Positions 25,016-37,392 of a DNA stretch of 64,000 nt are shown piece after piece. Made by a program: the position numbers and the translations under genes. The DNA is taken from contig CM057009.1 in assembly GCA_029891345.1 (NCBI GenBank), forward strand, positions 231,561,178 through 231,625,177, read 5' to 3'. Each line of letters begins with the position of its first letter. Position 1 is the first letter of the stretch. This stretch comes from Dryococelus australis (lineage: Eukaryota > Arthropoda > Insecta > Phasmatodea > Phasmatidae). The notes under the pieces are model-generated. The model searched no databases. It was given only the letters and a program-made list of their open reading frames with translations, and had not been told where the DNA came from.

Positions 25016-25524
25016 TCAATGCTGTTTTATGGTCGTATTCACTTCCGGTTTCATCCTAAATATCAAGTTTACTTTCTTTTTAGAAGTTGCATAGTCATCA
25101 TTAGTATTTAGAGACAACGACCGTTTATTTTGATGTTCGTCGACTTCATGCTGGCATCTTGAAAGTGTACGTTCCACACAAACCGAATCTACCACGCCTC
25201 GTAGGTTTCTCAATTGTGTTTTTTTTCTTAACTGTCTTGCCATAATCATCTGTGGAATCAGTACCCATCGAGGCAGCGAGGGGTATTGTTGGCATCACTT
25301 GCTGGCTCCCAGTAGACGAACCCTTGCAAATCTTGATGTGTTCCTTCAATGTATTGCCTTGCATAAACTGCACATGTCCATTGCTGCAATGCTTCATCGC
25401 GCGAAAAGATCCTTCGTACAGGCGGTCCCCTCATGTCTCCGAGTACAGCAGTTTTTGCTGAAGATCCTTCCACGATAGTATCACTGTTTTCCATGTAATT
25501 TTCCAGCACTAGGATAAGGTACAT
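25016..25524 (-). pseudogene. unrecognised broken gene upstream/downstream of PolB fragment
   Basis: Three overlapping minus-strand pieces (25,258-25,524, 25,146-25,397, 25,016-25,249). The first contains PPVRRIFSRDEALQQW, the second a C-x(n)-H-x(4)-C pattern (NTLKEHIKICKG) that could be half of a zinc finger. Continuous sense across shifted frames suggests one decayed gene of about 170 codons. I cannot assign a function. Confidence 0.4.
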
Positions 25525-25707
25525 CCATAGGGGAAAGCTCTACAGTAGACTTCGTACAATCATTGGCTTGCATCTTCAGCGAGATATAAGCATCATTATG
25601 CATCCATTCAACCAGACATTTTGTCTAGTTCATTTATCACGTTACCATGCTGTTACATCTTCAACAGTTTCTTCCAATCAACTTCTTCGCTCATCTTGAA
25701 GATTTAA

Positions 25708-25812
25708 CTCATGCTCTGCAAATTACCCCTCATGCTCTGCAACTGATCCCTCATGCTCGGCAACTGATCCCTCATGCTCGGTAAATGACACCTCATGCTC
25801 CACCACTAACCC
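25708..25812. repeat. 21-bp minisatellite, five units
   Basis: Five tandem units of CTCATGCTCTGCAAMTGAYCC type, 21 bp each, with a few substitutions per unit. Confidence 0.9.
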
Positions 25813-25901
25813 CTCACACAATCCGGGCTTTGCATTTATGTTGTGGTTTGCTAATATTTAATTTTGTAACTCTCTTCAGGTATAAGGAAATAAGTAAGTG
25901 C

Positions 25902-26150
25902 CTATTTGTGAAGTGGATTGAGCTCACTTCTTCTCAGTTCTAGATGATTTACTGAAGCCAGGGTCAAACCTGAACCCTTGGAAATTATTTCTTCTTTCTC
26001 TTGGTATAACTTATGTATAATATCGTCAACAGTGCTTTCTAATACATTCGAGATCTTGAATGATCTAGTACAATCGCGGTACTCTGGTTTCGTATTGTTA
26101 CAGTCCAGCAACATATTATATTTTGCACTGCCACATTTTCCACCACACAA
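25902..26150 (-). pseudogene. Polinton/adintovirus-type PolB N-terminal leader fragment
   Basis: The minus-strand frame of 82 codons contains STVDDIIHKLYQEKEE followed by SKGSGLTLASVNHLELRRSE and NPL. From memory of the family, the pattern 'KGSG-T-L--V--LEL-I-KYNPL' sits just upstream of or at the start of protein-primed DNA polymerase B in Maverick/Polinton-type elements of arthropods. The frame stops right after this motif and the downstream polymerase domains are absent or unreadable, so it is a remnant. Confidence 0.5.
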
Positions 26151-26704
26151 ATAAGTTGGTTTATCATATTATGTTTCCTACTTGACAGGACCAACAAACA
26201 TTTTTCTATATAATTTACATATTCGGTGAAACATGATATTTAAAAAGATCCCTGAATGCAGATCGCTTCAGGAAAATACCATTAACATTAGGCTTCGACT
26301 CGGATAGCACTGATGTAGGTTGTGTTGTTCAATCAGATGACGTCAATGTAGGTCGCATCTTCATGTTCGTTGAGGTAAAAGGCAGGCTTTCGTATTCACA
26401 GTTCATCTTCGTTGTATGACGACAGAGCCCTTTCAAATCGATGGTTTCAGAACGACAACTGCCATTTTTGTATATAACAGTGATTCTTTTTATAGAAAAA
26501 AAGCCCGGCTTCTGCTCACAGAAGGCATTCATTCATAAATTTTGAATGTAAAATAAGTGAGAGCACTCTGAGAAAATCCATATAGGTACTTGTTCGCTCC
26601 AGAAGAAAACACGCAGGTACCTTAAACGCCTCCATTATGAAAATAAGTGCCTGGCCTACTTAAAAAATACTAGTTTATATTTACTGCCGTGGTACTAGTA
26701 GTAA
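26151..26704 (-). other. unassigned frame and intergenic DNA
   Basis: A 67-codon minus frame at 26,329-26,532 starts MNAFCEQKPGFFSIKR and could be another remnant of the same element. No domain is recognised. Confidence 0.3.
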
Positions 26705-26756
26705 GGAAATTATGAGTGGGGCACAAGGGCAACGGGCATGGAAGCGTTGTAAAAGG

Positions 26757-26770
26757 GGGGGGGGGGGGGG
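26757..26770. repeat. poly-G tract
   Basis: A G run of about 16 bases within an internal copy of the element's end sequence. Confidence 0.9.
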
Positions 26771-27317
26771 GTCACCATGTTGTTATGTTACAGACCGCTA
26801 CCTTGGATGTAATTAACCTATTAGTCCTAACCCATGACCTTTGGCTATGACATTTTACCTTGACCCTGGGAATCTTTGACCCCGAAAAACACCCAAAATC
26901 ATTTTAAAAAATCCAAAAAAATTCTCAAAAAAATCCCCCCAAAAAATAAAAATTCCGAAAAAATGTATTAAAAACTTAAGGATCGGGGTTATATCAAATG
27001 AAGTGATGAACTGCTTTCATGTGAAAATGAAATTACAAAATAGTGAAAAATATTGTTATAAAATAATTGTTTCTTAAATAATTTTTTTATTTCGTATCCT
27101 TTTATCCCTCACAACTTTAAAGTGGTGCTATGAGCACTCGCTTATAAACATTAAGATATGGAAATAGAATGATAACAAAGACTTTAGTATAAAAATGCAT
27201 GTACAGCTGACTGCATACACAAACATTAATTTTGCCGACATGTACAAATTTTGGAGACAGTAGATGAACCATTTTTCTTATATGTATGGATACAAGCAGA
27301 TGACAAACCGAAGAATT

Positions 27318-27680
27318 GATCGAAGGATTGGGATTGATCGAAAGATTGGTGCAGGATTTTTGAGGATTGGTGAAGTTTGATGTGTGGATTGATGTGTGGG
27401 TTTGTAGTGATTTGTGTGGATTGGGATTGATTGGTGTGGTTTGGTGTGTGGATTGGTGTGGATTGGAATTGATTGGTGTAGATTGATGTGGATTGGTGTA
27501 TGGAATGGTGTGAATTGGTGTGTGCATTGGTATGGATTGAAGTGTGGATTGGTTTGGATTGGTGAGGATTGGTGTGTGGATTGGCGATAATTAGTGTGGA
27601 TTGGGATTGATTGGTGTGGATAGGGATTGGTTGGTGTGGATAGGGATTGATTGGTGTGGATTGGTGCGTTGATTGGTTTC
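27318..27680. repeat. GGATTGGTGTGT minisatellite
   Basis: About 360 bp made of variants of TTGGTGTGGATTGG, with 10-12 bp and 22-bp periods. The two long minus-strand frames (27,117-27,527 and 27,226-27,771) encode only His/Pro/Thr/Gln repeats dictated by the DNA period and are not genes. Confidence 0.9.
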
Positions 27681-28198
27681 TGAGAAGAGCACGAATGATT
27701 ATCTTCCTAGCTGCTCCCGTACATTCCAAGCCTCCAGAGCCTGGCAACATTGAAATATAAATTAAAGTCAATTAAGCCTATATAAATGCTGATCCATACC
27801 ATGATTATAAAAGTCGTGCATGTGGTCGCTATTAGTATGGTGGGCCTGGTTTAGTCACATAAACACACAATGTAAAGGTCACCTGCATATAATATGGTGG
27901 TAGTGGTCTGTAATGTAATTTGTTTGCTGACTTTTATGTATTTTTCTCTCGAGTTTTTTTGTTTTCAAGGTCACTCAAGGTCATGGTGTTAAGGTTGAGG
28001 TAGTCTGCGCCCAATATGGTGGTAGTAGTCTGTAATGCCATATGCTTGTTGACTTGTATGTATTTATTCTCGGGTTTTTGTTTTCAAGCTTATTCAAGGT
28101 CATGCTATTAATGTCAAGGTCAGGGGTCAAGGGTTACATGTCAAAGTTAGATTGCTAATGAGTGCTGGCTTCCAAGATGATGGGAAAGTGATGTATAT

Positions 28199-28290
28199 CA
28201 AGATAACGGTCTCCTACCAAGATGACGGTCGCCTACCATGATGACGGTAGCCTACCCTGATGGCGGTCGCCTATCAAGATGGCTGACTGG
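28199..28290. repeat. 19-bp minisatellite
   Basis: Five tandem units of CAAGATGACGGTCGCCTAC type starting at 28,199, each 19 bp. The core is the AAGATGGCGG phrase that recurs through the neighbouring repeats. Confidence 0.9.
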
Positions 28291-28910
28291 GAAGGGGCGA
28301 GGGTGTGGATACCTGCCGACTAATTTGTTAGTGTAGGGAGGTGGGAGGAAAGCTCAGGGAATTTTAGTTTTAAAAATTATTTTTGAATAATTCTTAATAA
28401 TTAATGTTTAATAAATTTATTAATCATTTTAAAGATTTTTTTTGGTATTTTTTGGAAGTTACGATTTTTTTAATTTTTTGGATTTTTGGGGCAAAGGTTA
28501 AGGTCAAAGGTCAAAGGTTCTGGCCGGTCCATTTTCCCTGAACCCATCTTCACCTGGGTCTGTCTCTGAGTCGCTGATCCTCCTCGCCTGCTCCGAGAAA
28601 AATTGGAAAATTCTGGAAACCCTTTTAAAATATATTTAAATAAATTTTAATTACTTTCTAATAATACATTTTTTCGGAATTTGTTAGGATTGTTTTAATT
28701 TGTTGAAATTTTTGAACAATTTTTGGAATTTTTAGGATTTTTTGATTTTTTGAAAGTAAAAGGTCCCCGGTGTCAATTTCAAAGGTCAAAGTCAAAGGTC
28801 GTGGGTCAGGGGTAAAAGGTTAATGACATCCAAGATGGCGGTCGGTGATGTAACAAGATGGCAGCTCCCCGGCTCCTGCACTCCCAAGACCGGTGCCCTT
28901 GTGCCCAACT

Positions 28911-30228
28911 CATCATTTCTGTACTATTGGTACTTTTTGTTTGGCATATTTAGTATTTATTTGTCAATTGTTTTCCGATATGTGATAAACACTTTACTGG
29001 TTCGTGTTGCGCTATCTTACAAAATGGCGAATAAACGTATTTTTATATAAAATTTTAATGGTTGTGATATATAATCTCAGCATAAAATTTTAAGTTGGAA
29101 TTGATTACGTTATTCTGACGATATAGCATACTAAAATAAAATAGTATTTTGAAAATAATCGTCTGACCTACATAAACATACTTTTATACATAACCTGCCG
29201 CATTACTATTTGTTTGCAAAATTACAAACTAATAGGTTAGGGTACTTAACTTTTTCCAGAGAGATATGACATAAACCTAATTCATGAGGCGATATTTTAC
29301 AAAATGGCCGACAAAAGTTGTTATTTTTTACATATATGATGCTTGTAATCGAAACTGCCAGTATAAAAAATTTCGTGTTGATCCACCAACTTAACAAACA
29401 TAATTACTCCTTTCGGGCATGTTAAAGGGATCACATCGAGAGGAAAAGAGGGGGGAATGAATTTAACTCTTCTTGCATGTCTTTTGTTAATATAATGTTA
29501 TGTATATATATTTCTGTATACCCTGTTGGACGTTTCCTTAAGGAAGCTCCATAAATTTGGCTATTAATTTTAATAATAGGATTTTTGAAGGGTGCATGTT
29601 TTGAGTATCTAGTGTGATGTCCTTGGCGTGTATTTATATCACTCCGTATATTTAGTAGCATAAAATAAATGTTCAAATATTCCCGCCTCAATACAGCCCC
29701 TTTTTAATATAACGGAAAGGAATATATAAAATACGAAAAAACGCCGCAGTACATTTTGTACTTACAGAATTATATTTACATAAAAAAATCAATTACACAT
29801 AATCACGGATTGAAAAACAATTTCACGTGACCAAGAATATGCAAGTCGCCAGTAGTACCAACAAATTTCCGATACAACCAAATCCGATCACCAAGTTCCA
29901 TCTTCATCTTCTTACGTGAATACATAGACACATTACCAAAAACACTAATTACAGCAGTATTGTCTGTCTTGCCCTCATGAACTGGAAAAGTCTTCCAACA
30001 TATTATCCTGTTTGGACAAATCTCACCAATCTCCTTTGGTGCAGGCTCCTTATCGACATGTGACGCTATCTTCAAAATGGCAGATGTTTTTAAAGTAAGT
30101 GTCTGACGTAGTCAAAACCTATATAATTCAGACGTACGTCAAAAATTGAAAGGTGGGACACATAAACAGACACACACACGCCTACCACACATTGCCCTGT
30201 GATTCCTACGGAAAGTAGGCTTAAAACT
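28911..30228 (-). repeat. array 3 of about 285-bp tandem units
   Basis: Same orientation as array 2: anchors like GCATTACTATTTGTTTGC (29,195) and TTACAAAATGGCCGACAAAAG (29,293) recur, and it ends with ACACACACACG (30,170) and CCTACGGAAAGTAGGCTTAA (about 30,208-30,227). The 90-codon minus frame at 29,803-30,075 lies in it and has no recognised domain. Confidence 0.6.
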
Positions 30229-31957
30229 GCTATGTATTGGAATCACATGTCTCATACCACTCATATTTTAATAAGTATATCTGGTGTTGTTAGTAACCAC
30301 TTATCTTTGAACAAAGGAAATTAATAAATCTGGAGTATCAATATTTCCTGATCAAATAATTTATTAATGGAGCTTTCTTTCGTGTTATACAAAACACTTT
30401 ATTTAGCCGGCGCAATATAAAAGCAGATGAAGACATGGCAGCACATATTAGCAAAATATAAGTCGCTGCATGGTTGCCAGATTTATCTCAATCCCCGCAC
30501 ACGTATAGGTCCATGCGCGCATATCTCGATTTCAGAAATTACTGGTACCTACTTTTTCTACAAAACTTTTCATAACTTTTGAATTAATAGCGGTAATTGT
30601 ATGATGTGAACATTAAACTGTTATAATTATGAATTATTTTATTTCGATAAAAAATAAGTTATTTATAGTTATAAAGACAGTGAATTTTACAGTTGTTTTG
30701 ATTGTATAATTTAAATTGTAAATACGCTTATTACTACTTATCTATTAATGATAGATATATACTACCGCTGATTTTTGCAGATCATTTAATTTTACGCCAA
30801 TCTTTCGTACATGATTTTGTTATATCTCAAAAAGATTAGACAGCGTATTCCATGCGAGTGCACTGGCTGCAAACTTTTTTCCCAACTTCATTCACAAATA
30901 CCGTTAATGCTCAGCTCCTATAACTACTAGGGCAATTTTTAATACCCACAAACCTTCCTCGATAGATGCAGATCATAACAGGGAAAACCGTATCCAAATC
31001 CGTTCAGTGGTTCTCGAGATTAGTGCAGTCATACAGACAGACAGAGGAACTCGCCAAGGACTACCTGCTTTTTTACATGTATTGGTTTATGATTATTGCA
31101 ATTAATTGGTTTTTACCGTAGATTATAGAAACAAATTGGTATACTGCGACACTAGCGCTTACCTAGAGGAGAAAAATTTTAGTTGTCAAAATTATATCAT
31201 TGAGCTTTCTAACCTGAGTAGAATAAACCTTACCACTACTTACGAAACCAGAACTTAATATACCGAGGAATATATATTGAGAAACATTAGGAGACTAATC
31301 AGTGATTAAAACTTCTGTTTAAAAATATCATGTTTTCAGATAACTTAAGTATACATATTGTAATCGGCCCTTAATGTTTTATTTTCACTTTTTTTTTTAA
31401 ATCTCTATTATGTGGTCTCTTAGGCTTGAGATGATATGAAATACAGATATGAGTGATTCGCGAAACCAAAGATGCTCAGTGAGTTAATGAGATCGCAGTA
31501 GAATATAAAAACACTTTAACCCGTTCTGTCCCAGATTAATTGATGAGCTCAAGTGTTGCATTCGTGAAATATTTTGGTATGCATTGTACTTGTGTGGAGC
31601 GTGCTTCTCAGACCCAGTGAACAACATGCTGCCTGTGTGTTCACTGATGTCAGACCACTGACGAGAGCAACAGAAACTTCGGCAAAACAGATTACTCTCA
31701 AAGACAACTCCCAAAACACTGTGAAATTATTATTTTCTTTGTACAGTACCGGTCATACATATACTTTATGTGCAACATGTTCACGATCATGAACACGCGC
31801 AGGGACTTACAGCCAGATTATATATATTTTTTTTTGCGTGAGAGAAACTTCTAAGCGTTCTATTGAATGAATAATAATGTTTATTCTCTTATGAGTTGAA
31901 AAAATACGATTTTACCACTTTTTTAGCATATTATGATACTATGATGGGAACATCGTT
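30229..31957. other. intergenic with a LINE-tail-like fragment
   Basis: At about 30,990-31,060 the phrase ATCCGTTCAGTGGTTCTCGAG followed by CAGACAGACAGA resembles a non-LTR 3' end. The rest is AT-rich with no gene recognised. Confidence 0.45.
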
Positions 31958-32643
31958 AAGCCCCTGTCACACTATCAAATTTTTGCCTTCAACTATATTT
32001 GAAAATAAAATTTGAGGGCAAAATACGGCCATAAAATTTTTCCTTCCAACAAATTTTATCGAATAATCTTGAATTTGTTTGAAAATATGACACACTGCCA
32101 ACATTTTTATTGGAACAATCAAATTTGAAGTATTATTTAAAAATTATTTTCATAGTGAGATATTGCTTTCGTTTTTCCATGCGGTCCATTACAGGAAGAA
32201 ATGTAAGTAATATTGTAATTTATTTTCGTTTCTTTAATAAATTAAAATTTAATTCATAAGATATGTTTCCTGTACAATGAAATAAATGCCTCTGAGTTCG
32301 TAATATTGTGTGCAATATTCACTTAAAATAGCATTCATGCCCAGACAGCTTCTACATAAATTATCTTCATAACTTAATATGTTTCCAGCAGTTGTTAGTT
32401 ATTTTAAGTTTCTTGATGTCAATTTTTGTCATGTACGATTCTGATTGGCTGAGACCGTCAAACATCAAATAAATCTTATAACCGGTCCAATTTTAAAATG
32501 TTAAACGGAAACTGAACCCATCCAACTTTCTCAGACAAAAATGACGGCGTTTATGACGTTTCGATGATAACTGTCCAACTTTATATGACCAAACTTATTG
32601 GAAGCAGTATGTTGGAAAAAATATCACAGTGTGACAGGGGCTT
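31958..32643. mobile_element. MITE, family 2
   Basis: Ends AAGCCCCTGTCACACT (31,958) and AGTGTGACAGGGGCTT (ending 32,643) are exact 16-bp inverted repeats, with weaker pairing continuing inward (CCAACA...TTGGAA). The 686-bp interior has no coding capacity. Confidence 0.85.
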
Positions 32644-33139
32644 TAGACAACTAATATCAAAATAAAATTGATCACAAGGCAAGCGAGCTACCATTGAGCC
32701 AAAAGAACACTCGCTTACTTGCCAAATATAAAATTTCTCTTACTTAAAACCTAACTGTCAATGATTAAATCTTTCATGTATACTACAAGACATTCTTAAG
32801 CACTGGTAATTTACAAACAATTCCGTTTCGCAAGTGAAAATGTTTAATATTTACTGATAAATAGCCTAGCACGCACAAGGCGCAGAACTTCTCGATCGCT
32901 CGTCAGCCGATCTGCTTTGCACTATTCCTTATCTATCAACATCGACGAATTCACGACCTTCCAAAAATGCCATCTACTGGGAAACACACAAAGCTGAATA
33001 ATGTGATTTTTAAAAACGCACATAGAGTGAGCTTTGGAGCCTCTGACTCCGAAAGTAAGAAGCTAGGCAGAGGCCGACAGTAAGACCACATGGGAACATT
33101 CGCCACGAGCACACAGATAACTATTTTACCAATAAGGCC
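32644..33139. other. intergenic, nothing recognised
   Basis: About 500 bp. The 68-codon minus frame at 32,951-33,157 has no recognisable domain. Confidence 0.4.
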
Positions 33140-33568
33140 CACATATCTTAGAAACATTAAAACTTAGAACGATCATAACTTAGAAACACACAACTTAAAA
33201 CTATCATAACTTAGAAACATACAACTTAAAACTATCATAACTTAGAAACACACAACTTAGAACCACATAAATTAGAAACATCACAACTTGGAAAATCATG
33301 ACTTAGAACTATCATAACTTAGAAACAAACAACTTAGAACTATCATAACTTAGCAACACACAACTTAGAACTATCATAACTTAGAAACAAATGACTTAGA
33401 AACACACGACTTAGAACCACATATCTTAGAAACATCACAACTTAGAAACACATAACTTAGAACCACATAGCTTAGAAACATCGTAACTTAGCAAATCATA
33501 ACTTAGTATGATCATAACTTATAAACACACTACTTAGAATTATCGCAACTTAGAAACACACAACTATC
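33140..33568. repeat. ACTTAGAA minisatellite
   Basis: About 27 head-to-tail copies of a 15-17 bp unit, alternating forms ACTTAGAAACACACA and ACTTAGAACTATCATA, giving a higher-order period near 32 bp. Confidence 0.95.
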
Positions 33569-33900
33569 AAGCCGGGCCCTGCGAGTTCAAAGATGCAAAT
33601 TCCAGAAAGTAATGGTCATTGACAAATAAGGTGTTACTAGATCGGTATCTCTCACGATAACATATTTGACCGAGTAGGCTCTGGGATTGCTGCATTTTGT
33701 GGGAGTCCCCTGTACTTAAACAAGATGCCGGCGGGTTTGTGGTGCCATAGCGGGAAATTATTTGGAATTTGAATATATTTGTGCTTATAGTCTTGTGATC
33801 AAGTTTTTATGCAAATAGTAAACTATTACAGCTGTAAAGGCATGTGTAATTTCTTCTTTAGGTGTACATCCAGTTAATCTGGTAACAAAAAGTACATCAT

Positions 33901-33915
33901 GTGTGTGTGTGTGTG

Positions 33916-34000
<85 letters not shown>
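33901..34000. repeat. (TG)n(TA)n microsatellite
   Basis: A short (TG)n followed by about 80 bases of (TA)n. Confidence 0.95.
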
Positions 34001-37000
34001 AATTAATATATCTATAAATTATACATATATGCTTAAAATATATAGTTTAAATATATATAAATAAAATATATACATACTATAAACACTACTTTTTTGCTGT
34101 GGTTTTCTTGCCAAATTAACTATTGAAGTATTTACATATGCATTTGAACCAATAATGGAATACCAATTTTACAAAAAATTGCTTTGTTTTGTCTAAACAG
34201 CAACCTGAACCTAACAGATCTGCGATCATTCACCTTAGACACAGTTGAGTAGTTTATAACACATTCATGAGTACAAGACTTATGACAAAAAATTCAAAAG
34301 AAAACTTGTGCATCTTCGTATTTCTGCTAATGACTGACTCATTTTCTGTGTTGAGAAAGCTAACGACTTTATTGAGTCACAGTTGTGCCTCACCAGCAAC
34401 AGTTGTTTATGTACAATTTTAATTTCTTTTGTTGTTTTTACAAGTTCCACATGTGATAATAAAGATTTTATTTATGTATGTGTGTAGGTATATATGTATA
34501 TGTATGTTTTAACACGTATATTTGTATTTGGACTGTGTTTAAAGTCATTTGAAATCAATTTTGCACGTATTTTGTTAGGCCTAAATGGTTTGTTTACATT
34601 TTAATGTCACACAGTTTAATACGCTATGTTTACGTTATTTATGAATTGTTTGTAAATAATGCGATTTGGAGGGAAATTGATATTCGCCTATGTCTGTTTT
34701 GTTGTTCCCACTATTTTTGAATGTATGAATGATTTCAGGTTACTGGGTCTTGCAAAGTCGCGGCAATGTTAATAAGTGTTTATTTAATTAAATAAATATT
34801 GTGAATATTCTTGGTTATTGTAAAAATGTTGTAGTTAATACTTAAAATTGTCTTGTAACATGTTTATTGGGTTTTATTGTGTTTTATGTGGCAAGCAAGT
34901 GCTACTGTAGTGTAGGCTGGTGCCAAGGTGGTAGGGTATTTGTTTTTTTTTCCCCTTGCGATGTCAGGCCTGCACAGCTGATTTTGACAGCTCTGGTTGT
35001 TGCCATACTCCCGCTATCACTATCTCAGCCCATTTTGGAATGAGAATGGAATGTGATTGGATACAAGAGTATTGCGCCAAAATTCAAGTATGAGGCTGTC
35101 GGTTTTGGCTGGCAACATTATTCTTAGACTAGGTTTGATCGGAGTAACATCTTCCAAATGAGCTCTCCCCAATATAATGATTTTATGTACCTGGAATATT
35201 GTAAAAGTGCGATGTTGTGGTCGAATGTATTTGGCACTGTATAGCAATTTATTGGCAAGTAAGAAGGAGCCCGAATATGAGACGATTTTTGTGATATTTG
35301 AGAGATCAGGGGTAAGCGTAATATTGTCCATGTATGGTACTACAAGTCAACGGTCTAGGATTGGTATATCTAGACATAACACAATATTGAGTGAACTGAA
35401 TTAAAGTTTATTCTTTTGAACAGTGAACTTGAACAAACTTTTAAGTGCGAGACTAAGTGCTTACTTTTTTATTTTGAAAAATTTTAAGAAGTGTTATAAT
35501 TTTGTCGTGTACTGGAACTTTGCTTAACAATTAGTATACAAGTGTGTGCGTGTGTCAGATATGGAAGCCCAGCAGTGTACTTTGGGATATAAGAGTCTCA
35601 AGCTCTTCAAAAGTTAGCTGCTCAACACAATTTCAAAACAAATTACTTTTGATTTTGGTTTTTTCTGCGAGGAAAGTAAAATTGACTGGTTTGTTCTTAT
35701 AATTGAAAGATACACAAATGCTCAGTGTAAACTAAATGCTCAGTGAAGCAAACCAATCTAAGCCCACTTTGCAAGATTCAGGATTGACCATGTATTTTAT
35801 TTGGGCTAATTTGAGTGACTTTATTTTGAACCAAAACTTAATTTTCATTTAACAGTGAGATATATTCGTAATATTATTTTATTTCTGGCAGTGCATTACC
35901 TTATACTTAACCCAAGAGTGAAAAATGTTTATTTGCTACTTTCTTTGGCAAGGAAAGAGTTTCAGTAAATTTTCTGGTACAAAGATGTTTATAATGATTA
36001 AATGTATTGCACACACCTACTCTCTACACAAGAGAGTCAAACAAAGACCGAGAATATATTTCTTTAATGACACAGCTAAACTAATATTTGATTTTTTTTT
36101 CCACTGACTTGAAACTCAGTAAAACAAGTGTTACGGTACCTGTGTTGTCTTTGTTTAAAAGGTCGAAAACAATATTTCATTTTCACTGAGCAATCTTTTC
36201 TCATAACACCGATGTTTATTTATATTTACAATAATTTTATTATATTTCATTTTTTCACCATACAACAAACAATAACAAACAATATAAGCTCTTCCAGTAG
36301 CAGTAGATTTCCACACAATAAATTACAAATCTATTTCACAACATATTTTTTTTTTACATATGGCGGATTGGTGATTCTTATACCACTTTAACAATGCCAC
36401 TGCATAATGTAACAACTAAAACGAATTAATGTAGCAGAAACAAATAATTTTTCTTCAAAATAGTGTAAACTCATGCACTGGACTAAAGACACAACTTGAC
36501 TACACTTGGCTGGACCATTGGGGGAGAAAGTGGCTGGATAGGTACAATGAGGAATTCTGTAAGGTTTTACGGGTAGGGCGCCAGCTCAGGGAGAGCACAA
36601 TAGCGCAGGGGCTATGTGGCCGACGTCCTACGGCTTGTCCCACAATGCCCTCCACCTCTAGAAGAAACTGCTGCTGTAGACCTTGCTGCTCTGAATCCTG
36701 GAAATGTCTGGTCTAGTTGGGGGCTGTTGGCCTCCCCCAGATGCCACTCACTCCCGAAGGGATGTAGGCCTTCCCACACCATTAATAAATACATATTTCG
36801 GTGCATATTTATGGGTTAAATGGGCAAGACGTGACCAGTGATAAATAAGAATGCAGCTTTTCACACACATTGATTTATTCACCTTAAAGTCCCCTCACAG
36901 GGCAGTTATGCTTACAGTTCACTGTTCAAGTGGGCGATCACTTATACACTAAGAAAAAGGCGCATGGCCTGCATGGAATTATAATGCATCTTACACTCTG

Positions 37001-37345
37001 GCCATGAACAAACGAACCAGAGATGTGGGGTGATGCTCACTCCAGTCTAATAAAACAAAGGTTCCAAGTATTAATGTTAATTAAACAGAATTGCATGATG
37101 AATGGTTAATCAAATGACGAAGGCCCGGAGTAGCGCGACGACGCGACCACCCCACGACAAAGTTCGGACGCTACTTCTATGGAGTTATGGTGCAGAGCCC
37201 GCTGGTTGGCTGGTACTCACGTCTTGCATCACGTGACCATGATCGGCATACAACATAATATTAATAATGAACTGAAATGGATTGTGGCCATGCAAGTGAG
37301 ATGAACACACTGACTATTACTTTGTAAACATACAAAAACCCTTCA

Positions 37346-37349
<4 letters not shown>
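34001..37349. other. intergenic, no gene supported
   Basis: About 3.3 kb. Opposite-strand open frames at 35,020-35,331 and 35,177-35,404 overlap each other and neither shows a known motif. The frames at 36,612-36,819 overlap in antisense in a slightly GC-richer patch. I cannot support a gene. Confidence 0.4.

Positions 37350-37390
<41 letters not shown>
37350..37390. repeat. (TA)n microsatellite
   Basis: About 40 bases of pure TA. Confidence 0.95.

Positions 37391-37392
<2 letters not shown>

Larger units (their letters stand above)
22975..28910. mobile_element. Maverick/Polinton-like relic bounded by inverted ends
   Basis: The left end AGTTTGGCACAAGGGTAC (22,975) is matched by the complement of the right end, AGTTGGGCACAAGGGCAC (28,910). 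Both continue into a GCCG...CCGCCATCTTG block and then runs of TGACCTTGACC-like text. An internal partial copy of the same end lies at about 26,708. Starting with AG is a Polinton habit. Inside, a minus-strand fragment (25,902-26,150) resembles the N-terminal leader of Polinton/adintovirus-type PolB genes. No matching 6-bp target duplication is visible (TAGCGA left, CATCAT right). No integrase, capsid or ATPase is recognisable. Confidence 0.5.

Noticed and set aside
27117-27771. Long minus-strand frames rich in His, Pro, Thr and Asn
   Set aside because: They follow the GGATTGGTGTGT minisatellite in two frames at once, so the amino-acid repeat is a product of DNA periodicity.
22975-28910. Six-base target duplication for the Polinton-like relic
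   Set aside because: Flanks TAGCGA and CATCAT do not match, so I could not confirm the ends by a duplication.
33140-33568. CRISPR-like look of the ACTTAGAA array
   Set aside because: Unit is 15-17 bp with no unique spacers, there are no cas genes and the context is eukaryotic.
35020-35404. Overlapping antisense frames of 103 and 75 codons
   Set aside because: Neither shows a motif, compositional bias or neighbour context.
36612-36819. GC-richer antisense frame pair as a host exon
   Set aside because: No splice sites in suitable phase, no recognisable domain and both strands are equally open.
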